Translations under genes and position numbers: made by a program
In this document: in pieces, positions 41,329 to 54,844 of the stretch
Numbering within the stretch: the first letter of the stretch is position 1
Layout of the letters: each line of letters begins with the position of its first letter
Assembly (NCBI RefSeq): GCF_003086295.3
Contig: NC_092044.1
Span: 191,001 to 255,000 of the forward strand
Direction: 5' to 3'
DNA from: Arachis hypogaea
Lineage: Eukaryota; Streptophyta; Magnoliopsida; Fabales; Fabaceae
Length of the DNA: 64,000 nucleotides
The notes under the pieces: model-generated
Told to the model about the DNA's origin: nothing
Databases searched by the model: none
The model's input: only the letters and a program-made list of their open reading frames with translations

Positions 41329-44300
41329 CGCCACCGAACAGCGACGCATTCCTCCTCCTCCTCCTGCTGCTGCTGCTGCTTCCGCTGCCGTCAATCTCGA
41401 CTATGACGACGACGACCACAACGACGACGACGATGTTGCAGATCCAAATGATCCTTTCGATATTCAACACACCAAGCATGCGCCCATCGAGACCCTCCGC
41501 CGTTGGAGAGTAAGCATCCTTTTCTCTTCTTCTCTTTTATTTTCTCTATTTTCTGTATATATTACGTAGCTCGTTAGTTCTGCAATGCGGCGTCCTTCTT
41601 GTTGTTGTGAGAGATCCATGCAATGCTCGAGATGTTTTGAGCTGAACGAGAGTTTCGTTCCGTTATTTTGCTGTTTGATTTGATATCTCTGTCATTTCGT
41701 TATAGCGATGCAAAGCTGATGATGTATCGAAAGGGTTGAATAAAATAGTAACGAGATATTGTTTTTTCTTGCTTCTAAGGAGAGGTTATAAATTAAGTGA
41801 TTCCTAAAAGGTGAAGAAAAGCAATGTCTGACGTATCAGCTTTTTTATGTTGAAAAATTAAGATACAAATAAGGGAACGAAATAGATAATGATGCACGAA
41901 CTTGAAGTATTATGTATTATATATATGTGCGAAGCAATATATGTACGGTGAAACTTATTTCGCATTTATTTCGATGAAGATGCGTTTTTCTTTTAGGAAA
42001 AGTCTAGGGGCCAGCAACTTTTGTATTTTCTGGCCAGCACTTAACCATCAAAACAAAAGTGATAGATCTCCCACCATTAGATATCATTAGATGTAATCTC
42101 ACACCATTAAAAACACTATTGATGGCCAATTAATGGTTATAAAACACAAAAAATTGTTGGCCCCCTAGCATTCCTCTTTTCTTTTTCCCTTTTTTTTCCT
42201 CCCTTTAATATTTGATAAAAAGGATATATGAATGAATTATAATTGAATTTCTGGTTGGCAAGCAGCACTTAATACTCTAATGCAGTAGATTAAGTCATGG
42301 ATTATTCACCAATTGAAGCCAGTTTAGACATTATTTTAATCACCGGATTGTGTTCAACTACTGTAATTTTATTAGAAATATTATTATAGTATAATGCTGT
42401 CTTTTGAGGAAGCTAATCTTGAGTTTCTCTCGTGCAGCAAGCAGCACTCGTGCTCAATGCATCAAGGCGCTTTAGATATACCTTGGACCTAAAAAAGGAA
42501 GAGGAGAGACAGCAAAAGAAAAGCTTGATTAGAGCCCATGCACAAGTCATAAGAGTAATGTTTTGAAATGGCAAAGATGTTTTCTATTGTTTCTAACCAT
42601 ATTTCACTTTTTTTAATCAATGGTTAATTGTTATATTAGGCAGCATTGCTTTTCAGATTGGCTGGTGAACGTGAATTAGGTATATTTTCTTTCAAACTTA
42701 TGTACAGTTTCTTTTACTCTTTCACTCTTCAAAATTTAAAGATTTTGGTGACCATCTTTTGTTCCTCTATTAAGAAAGCAGTAATATGTTAACTGGCCAC
42801 CATTGTACAGATTCAATTATTATCTGTTACAACCTTAAATACACATAACTGCATGTGATTTTTCCATCAGCTGTTTGAGTTACTTATTAGTTGTGACTAA
42901 CCTTCAATTTATATTTTGAATTATCCAGTGGTAACAGCACCGACACCTGCACATCCAGTTGGTGACTTTGGAATTGGGCTCGAACAACTTTCTTCAGTTT
43001 CTAAGGAGCAGAACACTGCTGCTTTAGAAGAATATGGAGGGGCAAGTCTACAATATATTCTTTTGGCTATTTAAGTAATATCCTTTGCTAATATTATCCA
43101 GTGATATCTGGTTCAGGTCAAGGGCTTATCAAATTTATTAAGGTCAAATCTCGATAAAGGAATTAGTGGAGATGATGCTGATTTACTAAAAAGGAAAAAT
43201 GCTTATGGAACTAACACATATCCTCGGAAAAAAGGAAGAAGCTTCTGGGTATAGTCTTTATGATTTTATCCTTCCTTTTTTTTTTTCCAAAAGAAATTTC
43301 AGTTGATGAATTAATTGTGAATTTGATTGATTTACAGAGGTTTTTATGGGAAGCATGGCAAGATCTAACTCTTATAATATTGATTATAGCAGCAGTTGTC
43401 TCATTGGTGCTTGGAATAAAAACAGAGGTGTGATTAAACTCTCATATTTTCAGATCATAATAGTAAATTGAGCATTGGTGACGAATGGTCTGTGCCTCTG
43501 TAGAAGGAAATGAAACTTAATTATGAGTCAGGAATTCCATATATCTTCTACACGAAGAAACTGATTCATCACCCTATGTTTTTGTCGAATGTGATGCAAA
43601 AATTGGGTTTATTAACGCATACAATTAATGCAACTTAAAAAGACGTGATGTTTCAATCAAATTAAAAAAATTAATAAAAGATGCGATTCTAGTTGTCTTT
43701 ATGAAATCTATGTTCTGACATATTCTTGTCCTCAATCATTGAAGTATGCCACTAACCTGCCATACATTATAAAGTGAAGTGAATAATCTCTAGTTGATAT
43801 TCGCTATATAAAAACAGTTTACTACATCCAGTTATCGTTCTTGTTGTATATAATGTTTCTTCCATTCCGTTGAAAGTATTATGACATTATCAGTATCTGA
43901 GGTTTATTCTTGCTTTCATTTATAACTGCTAGGGTTTGAGTGAAGGATGGTATGATGGGGGAAGCATTGCTTTTGCGGTTTTTCTGGTCATTGTAGTTAC
44001 AGGTATTGTGTACAATCCTTATTTTCTTTTACAAGGTTGTTTTATTTTGTATTGGATGGAAAATCAAGAAAGCAATGAATTAAATCCAATCTAGAGTATG
44101 TCCACAAGAGAGTCACTTTGAGATTTGGATAAACTTTTGCTTTATGCTCTCTTTTCTTCCTTTCTTTTTGGTTTTTTGCCGATAGTAAAACAGGCTGTAT
44201 ATCGATTCAGTTCATTGCTGAATTTATGTGGTTGTATTTTCCTTTTTATCTGTCAGCTGTCAGTGATTATCGGCAATCTCTGCAGTTTAAGAATTTGAAT

Positions 44301-47300
44301 GCAGAGAAACAAAATATACAGTTGGAGGTGTGTAACATTGTATTATTGTAACATAACTTCATTTGAAACCTTATCTATGATCACGTACTAATGAACTTGT
44401 TACAGGTCATGAGAGGTGGCAGAACAGTTAAATTGTCGATATTTGACATTGTTGTTGGTGATGTAGTACCGCTTAAAATAGGAGATCAGGTGAATTTGCA
44501 TTCTATTTGAGTTTGTTGGGAAATTGAAGAGTTTCCTTTCTGCATTTCTTACTGTACTACTTTGCTCAGGTTCCTGCTGATGGAGTATTAATCACGGGTC
44601 ATTCACTTGCCGTTGATGAATCCAGTATGACGGGTGAAAGCAAAATTGTATGTTTCTTGTACCTTCTAATCACGTAAATTATTGGTTTTTAGTTTATGAC
44701 TTTTAAACAAATAGTGCTATGCAGGTTCACAAGGATCACAAATCACCCTTTTTGATGTCTGGTTGCAAAGTGGCTGATGGAGTTGGAGTTATGCTGGTAT
44801 AATATATTATATCCTCTGATTGCTGGCGTAAAAATAATTGAATTTTGGTGCAAAAAGTATCCGTCTTATTAAAATGTTTTTAATTGAATAACCTAGATGT
44901 TAATAATCCCCCCCCCCCCCCCCCCCCGGGGGGAAAGGTGTAACTTTGATTTTTCATTTGTTAAAAATCTCTCCTTTAAAATTTAACTTTAGTTACCGGT
45001 TGTTTAGATAAGTTTGGGTGTCATTCTAATTCAATGAATTAAATTTTTGTTTCGTGTAAGAATTATTATCTTTTTATTAAATTAAATTATGTCTCTGTTG
45101 TTTTTGGTTGTTCTATCTCTGTTAAAAAGTATGTAGTATAATAACTGCAGTGGATTCACATTTTATACTGCCATCTGTAGGTAACTGGTGTTGGTATAAA
45201 TACAGAGTGGGGATTGTTGATGGCAAGTATCTCAGAGGATAATGGAGAAGAGACTCCATTGCAGGTTCCACTCTGCTCCACCATCCCATTAGATAGAAAG
45301 AGAGAAAAGCTGTTACTTTAGCAAAACCTTAAAGAAATACTTGTTGATGTGTCAAAACTTAAACTACATCTGTTTTGTTGGCATGCAATAGGTACGTTTG
45401 AATGGAGTAGCAACTTTTATTGGTGTAGTTGGGCTTTCTGTGGCTGTTTTAGTGCTAGCAGTCCTCTTGGGCAGGTAATCTTGATTATTATTTGTTTTAT
45501 TATTATTTTTAAACATTTAATACTGATAGCTCACTAAATAGGCTCAATGCCATCCCTGACTTACAATGTCATGGCTTGAATTCTAGATACTTTTCTGGCC
45601 ATTCTACTGATGATGATGGAAACGTGGAATTTGTTGCTGGAAAAACTAAAGCAAGTACTGCAGTTGATGGCGTCATCAAAATTTTCACCATTGCAGTAAG
45701 TGCGAGTTTGAACTATTTCGTCCATCTTCTTCTTCAAACTTTTAGTAGTTTGAAACTAAATACGGAGCCATGCATGCAGGTTACCATTGTGGTTGTCGCA
45801 GTGCCTGAAGGTCTACCTTTGGCTGTTACCTTAACGTAAGCACATGTTGGTAGGTTATTTCTACGACATAGGTGTGATATTATTGTCTTATTTTAATCGT
45901 AGTTTTCTTTGTTGCTTTCTATTATAGCCTGGCATACTCAATGCGGAAAATGATGAGAGACAAAGCCCTGGTTAGTATTGTCTAATACCGCCACTATGAT
46001 ATCTTACTGTGCCAATATTTGATGTTTTTTAGAACATCTTTATTCTTTTCTAACCACTAAAGGTTTGCAGGTTCGGAGGCTGTCAGCCTGCGAAACTATG
46101 GGATCTGCGACAACAATATGCAGTGATAAGACAGGAACATTGACCTTAAATCAGGCAAGATCCATATATAAATCCCTGAGTAAATTAAAAATTACATATT
46201 GCAAATGAATCAAATCTTCAGAAAAGTTATTTAATATATACAACCAATCTTCTATTTAGTTGAGGCGGTTTTGGTTTCAAAACACTTTTGTCATTACAGC
46301 TCTACCAAAATTTTCAGTCCACTTGTGGTGTCTGTACTGCTTTCCATCTTTCCATGCTTAATTTGATTTCATACTCTGATTCCATTGTCCTTTACAAATT
46401 GCTGGCTGTTATATTTACAAGGGAAGGATTTATTTATTAAGGATAATATGGAGAAATAGAAGAGAACTCATAACATATCAGTAATTCTACTAGTAGCTTC
46501 ATCTGTCCTGTTGTTGTCTTGTTGAGATGTGTTCATGTTTTTGTAATAGACATTGTCTATCAAAGGTTTTACAATTTTCCCGTCGACAGGAAAAAAAAGG
46601 TTTAAACATATTTGTAACATGTCTACTATTTCATTCCTCCTAATTCCTATGTGTGTGTGTGTGTGTTAAAATCCATCAGTTATCCTTCTCAAAGAATAAA
46701 ATAAATAGAAGAATCCTTGAGTTATTGTGGTTTGATAATAACTTATTTTGTTTCGTTACAGATGACTGTAGTTGAGGCATATGTTGGAAGGAACAAATTA
46801 AATCCACCAGATGACTCATCAAAGTTAAATCCGGAAGTTTTATCCTTGATAAACGAGGGCATTGCCCAGAATACTACTGGAAATGTTTTTGTGCCTAAGG
46901 TTTGCCTTCGAACATAATTTAATAAGTGTTTCTAGGATTCCATTTTATGTTGTATAGTTTGGTGCTAATTTATGTGCTCTGCTAATAACAGTATCTTGTG
47001 ATTCTTCAAGTTGAAAACTTCTTACAGCTTAGACATAATTGTTGATGTCGAGTCATTTAATATTTATTAACCATTACATTTGTGACTGAATTTGGTTTGG
47101 TAGGAAGGAGGAGAGGCAGAGATTTCAGGATCTCCTACAGAGAAGGCAATTCTTTCATGGGCAGTAAAGGTACCTTTGCTGTTTTTCCTCTATTATTATT
47201 ATTGCTCTTCCACGCCTTCCCTCTATTGATTGAAGCTCAACTCGTACATATTGCAGTTGGGTATGAATTTTAGTCTTCTCAGATCAAATACGACAGTTCT

Positions 47301-50300
47301 CCATGTCTTCCCCTTTAATTCCGAGAAAAAAAGAGGCGGTGTTGCTGTGAAGCTGGTGAGAATTTGATATATTTGTTTGCCATTCATTGTACTTTTGAAC
47401 TAGTATCAGAGTATGCATCCCTTTAGCTTTTGATGATTAACTTTGCTCGTGAATGAAATGAAGTTATAAAAGTGAAAGTGTTTTCTTTGTTATTATGGTC
47501 ATATCACGTGCCCGGGATACTTAATTCTTTTATTGATTCATTATATTAATTTTCATCCATCATTTCTTTGGTAATATCTTGATAGGAGGGCTCTGGAGTA
47601 CATATACATTGGAAAGGAGCTGCAGAAATACTTCTTGGAGCATGTACGCAATATCTTGATTCAGATGGTCATTTGCAATCCATTGAGGGAGAGCAGGTTA
47701 GCAGCAATTTCAAGTACTGAGATGAAAATAACTGAAATGAACATTGGAGATAAGGAAAAAAAAAAAATCTTTTGATGGATCGGTATCAATATTTAAGAAA
47801 CATGGAACGTGATTACCACTAAAATCACCTTATTCTTATCAATTCGATTAGAATGTTGTTTGAAGCAACTTACTCTATGCCAAAGTTTGCAAAATCAGCT
47901 AACGTAACAACTGATAATATTTCACAAAGTATAGCAATTGAAAGCAGTTGATAATTTTTCTTTTTCAGCATCTTCCAAGTTGATTAATTATTGTAAAACT
48001 TCTTTCAGGTAGCTTTCAAGGAGGCGATTGATAACATGGCTGCTCGCAGCTTGCGTTGTGTTGCCATTGCTTACAGATCATATGAATTAGACAAAGTTCC
48101 ATCTAATGAAGATGATTTGGAGCAATGGTCGTTACCAGAAAATGATCTTGTTTTGCTTGCTATTGTTGGAATAAAGGTAAAATTCAAGGATAAGTTTTCC
48201 TGTCAGTGTTAAACACTTAAACTTGATTGTGTCCGATAAATTTAATATTCATAAGTATTGTTTTAAAAGCTCAAGGCTCTGGGGATGTGTATCTCGTAAA
48301 TGTATTACGAGATTTGATTTATTTATTTATATTTTTCTGGATGCACTTCGAAATATTTTTTATTATTTGAATGTTGTACTTGGTCCTTATGATATCAAAT
48401 TAACTCGGTCTATCCTTCATCTAAGCTAAAACTATTCTGTATCTTTAGGATCCTTGTCGCCCTGGTGTCAAAGAAGCAGTGGAACTATGCACTAAAGCTG
48501 GTGTCAAGGTAATATATCATTTTGAAGTTTGATGCGTATAGTTTTCATATTGATTAATCAAGGCTCAATTTAATATCTTCATGTTTAGATAGTAGCTAAC
48601 ATGAGAAATTAATTAGTGAGTCTGTTGGGACATGGTTTCAGACTTTATCCCAGCATTAGTGTTAGTTTTACTCCAAAATGTAATAAAAGGAAACACACAT
48701 CTTACACAATGAAGTATGAATTCACAGGTACGCATGGTTACCGGAGACAACCTTCAAACAGCAAGGGCAATAGCTTTGGAGTGTGGGATACTTACTTCAA
48801 ATGAGGAAGCTGTTGAACCAGTTATAATTGAAGGGAAGAAATTCCGTGCACTAAGCGAAAAAGAAAGGGAACAGATTGCTAAGAAAATAGCGGTATTCTT
48901 TGATACTTTATTCCTTTTCTCTTTTAAAAAATCGTGTACATTAGAGACAAATATTCAAGAAAGGAATTTCCACCACCAGCAACAACAATTAAAGTCTTAT
49001 TCCACTAAATGAAATCGGTTACAAAGATCAGACAAAATCATAGTACTCTATCCTACTGTATGAAAGAATTTTATTCTTCCATTAATATTCTTAAATGAAG
49101 GAATGCTGTCCAAGTTCGTTATATATTTTCTGATTGTGATTATCATAATATATATACAGGTCATGGGGAGGTCTTCTCCTAATGACAAGCTTTTGCTTGT
49201 GCAAGCTCTACGTAAAGGAGGTGAAGTTGTTGCCGTCACAGGAGATGGAACCAATGATGCCCCTGCACTTCACGAGGTCTGTCTTATTCCTTAGTTTCAT
49301 CCATATAACATTCTAGGATATAGATTCTTGCAATTATTATAGGTGTTCTGGCTAGTTGGTGTTCAAGTTTAACTTCTGTCTTTGGGCCATCATTATTTGA
49401 TTACACAGTCATGGTCCATTTTCCATGAATTTAAATTAGTTTCCTTATAAATTTGTATAGTTGATCTTGTTTTTTATTATTTTGTATTTTAGGCAGATAT
49501 TGGTCTTTCTATGGGCATCCAAGGAACTGAAGTTGCAAAAGAAAGCTCAGATATTATAATCCTGGATGATAACTTTGCGTCAGTAGTAAAGGTAAGTGTT
49601 TTATTTATTGGATTGAACATCTATTATATATAACATGTCCATTAGTATTGGTTTACCACAGTTTGCTTTTGGCCCTTTAGGCATAAATATAATTCACCAT
49701 AAAGTTTTGCTTACCATGGCTAAGAAACATGGCAATTTTGCTGATGCACTGGGACAATTAGAATTTGACTTAACGGGAAATTTATTCCACTAAGACAGTA
49801 GGTGGATTGGTCCAATGCTAAGAACTCCTTTTCACCCTGTGTAGGTTGTCCGGTGGGGACGTTCTGTTTATGCAAATATTCAGAAATTCATCCAGTTCCA
49901 GCTTACTGTTAATGTTGCTGCTCTTGTAATTAATGTTGTTGCAGCAATATCCTCTGGTGATGTTCCTTTGAATGCAGTACAGGTAACCTACTCTATCTCT
50001 CTTATCTCTCTATGACTCTATCTCTCTTCTGTCGGGCGTAATATTATTTTGACTCAACAATTCAACATCTACTTTAGACTCTAAAGCAAGATAAACAGAT
50101 GAATAATTGTTTGCGCATGCTGATGGGATAACTTCCTGAATCTTGAGTGTTGTGACATACATAAAAATATCAAATCATGTAAGACACTAGTTGCCAGTGT
50201 ATGGGAGAAGATGCTGTCTAATTTGTTTACGCTAAAAAGCCACCAAAAGCAAAACTCTACATGATTTACGATCGTAGTTCAGATTTTTCTTTTGGTTGGC

Positions 50301-52513
50301 TACTTTTCTGGCTTCAACTTAAAAATTCACGTGTCAGCGTTTAGCATTAAAACCCACGAGCTGGTCAACTGGCTGTATTACATATACTGCATGCATCACG
50401 GCTGAATTAAAGATGTATGTGTTGGTTTTTGATGTACATTCTTTTTGGTACATACAGCTTCTGTGGGTCAACCTTATCATGGACACACTTGGGGCGCTTG
50501 CACTGGCCACTGAACCACCAACGGACAGCCTTATGCGCAGAGCACCTGTTGGGCGAAGGTTTGTATATGTTTTGATTGGTTGGTTTTCTCATGAAGAGTA
50601 GTCTAATACTCCATTTTATGTTTTTCACTTTTTTGGCTTTTTTGCTACAATATTCAGATACATCATTTAAAAAATTGTACCAAAAAGTAATGCCAGATAA
50701 AAGGATATGAAGAATATTTGTTTAACGTATTCTTGCGGCATAAGTAATGCACTGAGCGGGCGCTTAAGTGCATACATACATATGCGCCTTCTATTTATTT
50801 GATTTTAGTTGTAATATATATCATGACGAATTCAAGGATGCTTTAGGGGGACAAAAAGAATATCAATCTAGTGCTCTATATTATTTTATCATGGCCTTAT
50901 GTTGTCTTTCAGGGAACCTCTTATAACGAATGTCATGTGGAGAAACTTGGTTGTACAGGTAATTGTTTTTCTTAATTTTTAATTTTTATTTATTTTTTGT
51001 TTGGTGTTGTAAGAGACTTCTTGTAGTTCCTAATCATATATCCTCTAATGGCATTACTTGTCATCACAGGCTGTCTATCAAGTTACTGTTCTTCTTGTTC
51101 TGAACTTTGCTGGTGAAAGTTTCATACCTAAGCAAGAAACTAAATCCCTTGACAGTCAAACCAAGAACACGTTAATATTCAATGCATTCGTCCTGTGCCA
51201 AGTAAGTAGATTTTAAAAGTGAGAATGGTGTGTATAACTTAATTTTGATGTACTCATTTAGTATCTAACTCCATTCGATAATAATGAGATCCAAATTAAA
51301 TACACCAAATTCTATCACTATTTTTATAAAATCTAAATATAAAAATTTGTGTTGTTTCTTTTGTCAATGTGAAGGTTCAATTTTTTTAAATTTACTTATA
51401 TGTTAAAATATATAATTGTTAATTGATCATAATAAATGTTGGTAAATATAACATAATATAAAATATAAGGAATTATTAAATCTTTTAACAAGCGTAATAA
51501 TTATAAGTCTCAACTATCTACTCTACTAGAAAGAAACATTAATTTAAAAACTTGAAGAAACCATATACTCTACTAGAAAAAGTCTACATAAGTGTCGTGT
51601 GCAGTATTTATCAAGTGTAAATAATTTCTAAAACCTTTTAGAAAGAAAAAAAAAAAAAGTAAAAGAAACTATGCTGGTGGTCGGTTAAAAATGACCGCAC
51701 TGCATATAATGTAGACATAAGCATCCTTGCTGGTGACAAATTAAATGTTTTTCAACTTACAGATATTCAACGAGTTCAATGCTCGGAAACCAGAAGGAAT
51801 GAATGTATTCCAAGGGGTGACTAAGAACCGTCTATTCATGGGAATTGTTGGAATGACCTTTATCCTTCAGGTTAACAGCCATCATTTTGTTATTTTAATG
51901 ATTAATTTGTCAACACTTGCATGTTTTTCTCACATTATCGTACTTAAAACCGTAGATAATTATCATCGAGTTCCTTGGAAAGTTCACCAAAACAGTGAAA
52001 CTTGATTGGAAGCTGTGGATTGCTTCTCTTGTTATTGGCATTGTCAGGTTAGTTTACTCATCCTGCAGTAATTTCTGATTATAATAGTTATGGAAACTTT
52101 GCAACACATTTTAGTACTCTTATGGAGACTGTTCATGACCCAGATTAGCCGAAAACTCGGTCTGGTCTAAAATTTTTGGAATCAATTATATTTAAGTAAA
52201 CAATTTTTGCATGCAATATTTTGGTCGCGTCTGGGTTATAGTACTAGTTGGTTTAATCCTACCTCTGAAAACATTCAAGCGCAAAAAATTATGCATGTGC
52301 TAAAAAATATTAAAGTGGAGAATTCCCTTTGTGGGACAAAGTCATAACGAGTGCTTTTGCCAATCACACAGCTGGCCTCTTGCTGTTGCCGGAAAACTCA
52401 TTCCGGTTCCCAAAACACCATTGTCACGCTGCTTAGCCAAGCCACTTAGAAGATGGAGAAGGTCTCGCGCACAAAGTCAACTGAACACCCCCAGCACTAA
52501 TTTTTCACGTTAA
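41282..52513 (+). CDS. ACA9: autoinhibited P-type IIB Ca2+-ATPase (plasma-membrane type, ACA9-like)
   Basis: Thirty-three coding exons join in frame to 1111 aa; first 41282-41509, last 52372-52513. Exon ends recovered include 42438-42554, 43338-43427, 44570-44647, 45780-45835, 46071-46154, 48728-48892, 49160-49276, 49845-49982 and 51763-51870. The N-terminus has Pro/Ala and Asp-rich tracts, then the calmodulin-binding autoinhibitory helix [20 protein letters not shown] (about 72-91). Catalytic motifs are in order: TGES (336-339), PEGLP (466-470), phosphorylated Asp509 in [13 protein letters not shown] (629-633), MVTGDN (735-740), TGDGTNDAP (814-822). The pump exports Ca2+ and is activated by Ca2+-calmodulin. 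DPNDPFDIQ and [18 protein letters not shown] fit ACA9 better than ACA8/10. Arabidopsis ACA9 is pollen-expressed. Introns after exons 4 and 17 use GC donors. Confidence 0.96.
41995..42175. mobile_element. MITE (family M1) in intron 1 of the Ca2+-ATPase
   Basis: The ends aggaaaagtctaggggccag and ctagcattcct form imperfect inverted repeats (right end inverted: aggaatgctagggggccaac). The element is 181 bp and non-coding, flanked on both sides by ctttt, a possible 5-bp target duplication in a T-rich context. Confidence 0.75.
43042..43116 (+). other. GC-AG intron (intron 4 of the Ca2+-ATPase)
   Basis: The donor is GGAGGG|GCAAGT and the acceptor gttcag|GTC. No GT donor nearby keeps the frame, and the joined protein reads [13 protein letters not shown], which matches the family. 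GC donors are a minor class in plants. Confidence 0.8.
44908..44933. repeat. C20G6 homopolymer in a Ca2+-ATPase intron
   Basis: Twenty consecutive C (44908-44927) followed directly by six G, inside the intron between 44797 and 45180, in an otherwise AT-rich sequence. It could be a real slippage-prone tract or an assembly or sequencing artefact. Confidence 0.8.
46155..46761 (+). other. GC-AG intron (intron 17 of the Ca2+-ATPase)
   Basis: The donor is AATCAG|GCAAGA and the acceptor gttacag|ATG, joining LTLNQ to MTVVEAY directly after the phosphorylation motif. No alternative GT donor keeps this conserved junction. Also holds a short (GT)n run near 46650. Confidence 0.8.
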
Positions 52514-53219
52514 GCTAACTCCTGACAAGAAAAGCAACTATACTTCAGCATTACTACTAATTAATCCCTCCTTGTATTTTCAATGTGTTTAACTGTATAT
52601 TAAATGTATCATTAGCCATCATCATTTCACAATGTCCCGAAGAGATTGAAACGCAAGTATGGCAACGATTTAAAGTGTTGTGCCTTTTCCTTTTCTAATA
52701 CTTATGGGTGAAGATGTACATTATAACATTTCTAGATAATGTTAGAATTACTAGCTGCTAGTTCATGAATATTTTGTGCCGTCATGTCCATGAAGCGATC
52801 CGTTAGCCCAAGAAAGAAAAAGAAAACGGGTATTTGTACATCAGCCATTCACATTCATCCATCGTGCCCTCAATCGGTATTATAAAATTGAGATGTATAA
52901 AATTAAATTAAACCCAATTCACATTCATCCATCTTTTTTGGTTTTTAGCATCACAATTCCTATAATTGCCTACCGAAATACAATCGCTTTAAAATACATG
53001 TAACTTAAACTTGCAAATATGAAATACAAACGCCGGGATGGAATTAATAAACCTATCGAATATTTATTGATAAATCCATCCAATTTACCGAATAAAACTA
53101 CCTATTTCGTTATGGCGTGTTACTCACTTGCAAGTCCAAAAAATAAGAAAGGAAAGGAAATTCTCATAACGTGCTGTTCATTTGTTCAATTCTGTTGGGC
53201 GAGGGAAGAAAAGAAAAAC
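52514..53219 (+). other. intergenic Ca2+-ATPase / PPR
   Basis: 3' UTR and terminator region of the Ca2+-ATPase followed by the PPR promoter and leader. The PPR frame stays open upstream to 53019, but that part has no transit-peptide-like or PPR-like features and is taken as leader. The word aattcacattcatccat occurs twice near 52840 and 52910. Confidence 0.4.
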
Positions 53220-54844
53220 ATGCTGCGACGCAGGTTTATTGAGGCAATGCGTCGAGCACCTTCTGCCCACCTCCGTTTCAGATTCCTTTGCACCCAATCA
53301 CCGCGAGAGTTCTCCGAAAGCGATTCCGAGAGCCCTCAGAACTCAGAGAGCTTGTCTAGAAGGATCGAGAAGCTTCGGAAAGGGGAGGCTGTTGGGTCTG
53401 CCTTCCGCACTTGGATGGGCGATGGATTCCCCGTTCACAGAGGCCATGTCTTCCACGCCATCAACCGTCTTCGCAAGCTCAACATGAACAAACGCGCACT
53501 TGAGGTAACAACCAATCATTATTGCTTCCAAAAATGTGATTTTTACTTCCAAAAACCTTCCCTTAAGTTGAACTCATGTTACAATTATTGTAGGTGATGG
53601 AATGGGTGATCCGAGAGAGGCCCTATAGGCCTAGGGAACTTGATTACTCTTATCTTGTCGAATTCACAATTAAGCTTCATGGGATTGAACATGGTGAGAA
53701 GCTCTTCCCTCGAATTCCACCTGAGTTTCAGAATGAGTTGCTATACAACAATCTGGTCATTGCAATGCTGGATAAAGGTGTCATAAGGCTTTCACTTGAC
53801 TACATGAAGAAAATGAGGGAGCTGGCTTATCCCATCTCACATTTGGTCTTCAACCGCCTCATAATCCTGCATTCCTCTCCCTCCAGGAAGAAGTTGATTC
53901 CGAAATTGCTCACGCAGATGAAGGCAGATAAGGTCACCCCCCACGTGTCCACCTACAATATTCTGATGAAAATAGAAGCCAATGAACATGATCTTGAAGC
54001 CTTGGTAAAGGTCTTTGCTCAGATGAAGAAGGCACAGGTTGAACCCAACGAGATCTCTTACTGCATTTTAGCTATTGCTCATGCAGTGGCAAGGCTGTAT
54101 ACTGCAACTGAAGCATATGTTCAAGCTGTGGAAAAGTCTATTACAGGGAACAATTGGTCAACATTCGATGTTCTACTTGTATTGTATGGATATTTGGGGA
54201 GCCCAAAGGAGCTAGAAAGAGTTTGGGGAATCATTCAGGAACTCCCCTTGGTTAGATCGAAAAGTTACATGTTAGCTATTGAAGCATTTGGTAGAATCGG
54301 ACATCTGAACCGTGCTGAAGAACTTTGGTTAGAAATGGAAACTAGAAAAGGGTTGAAATCCGTAGAGCAATTCAATTCGATGATGTCTGTATATTGCAAG
54401 CATGGATTGGTTGATAAAGCAACTAGGTTGTATAGAAACATGAAGGCAAATGGGTGCAAACCAAATGCAATAACTTATCGTCAACTTGCTCTGGGTTGCT
54501 TGAAATCTGGTTTGATAGAGCAAGGTTTAAAGACATTAGACTTGGGCATGGGGATGAAAATTAGTAAGAGGGTTAGAAATTCAACCCCATGGTTGGAGAC
54601 CACCCTTTCAATTGTTGAGATTTTTGCAGAGAAAGGTGATGTTGAAAATGCTGAGAGATTGTTTGAAGAATTTCACAAGGCTAAGTATTGTAGGTATACT
54701 TTTGTATATAATACCCTTATTAAGGCTTATGTAAAAGCCAAGATTTATGATCCAAATTTTTTAAGAAGGATGATCCTCGGAGGAGCTAGGCCAGATGCTG
54801 AAACTTATAGTCTCTTGAAAGTTGCTGAGCAGTTTAGGACCTGA
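53220..54844 (+). CDS. pentatricopeptide-repeat protein, mitochondrial type (P class)
   Basis: Two exons, 53220-53504 and 53594-54844, joined in frame to 511 aa. The chosen ATG starts MLRRRFIEAMRRAPSAHLRF, an Arg-rich stretch like a mitochondrial presequence. From about residue 80 there are degenerate PPR helical pairs, with clear repeats such as VSTYNILMKIEANE, YCILAIAHAVAR, QFNSMMSVYCKHGLVDKATR, TYRQLALGCLKSGLIEQGL and VYNTLIKAYVKAKIYD. No E, DYW or SMR C-terminal domain is present, so editing activity is not expected. Similar two-exon mitochondrial PPRs (At1g07590 type, from memory) probably bind an organellar RNA. The target is unknown. Confidence 0.9.

Noticed and set aside
41093..41479. 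Antisense open frame over the Ca2+-ATPase first exon
   Set aside because: Shadow of the repetitive coding exon (poly-Val/Ser/Arg); no splice or family support.
53019..53219. Upstream in-frame extension of the PPR reading frame
   Set aside because: It stays open but lacks transit-peptide or PPR character. The ATG at 53220 begins a typical Arg-rich presequence.
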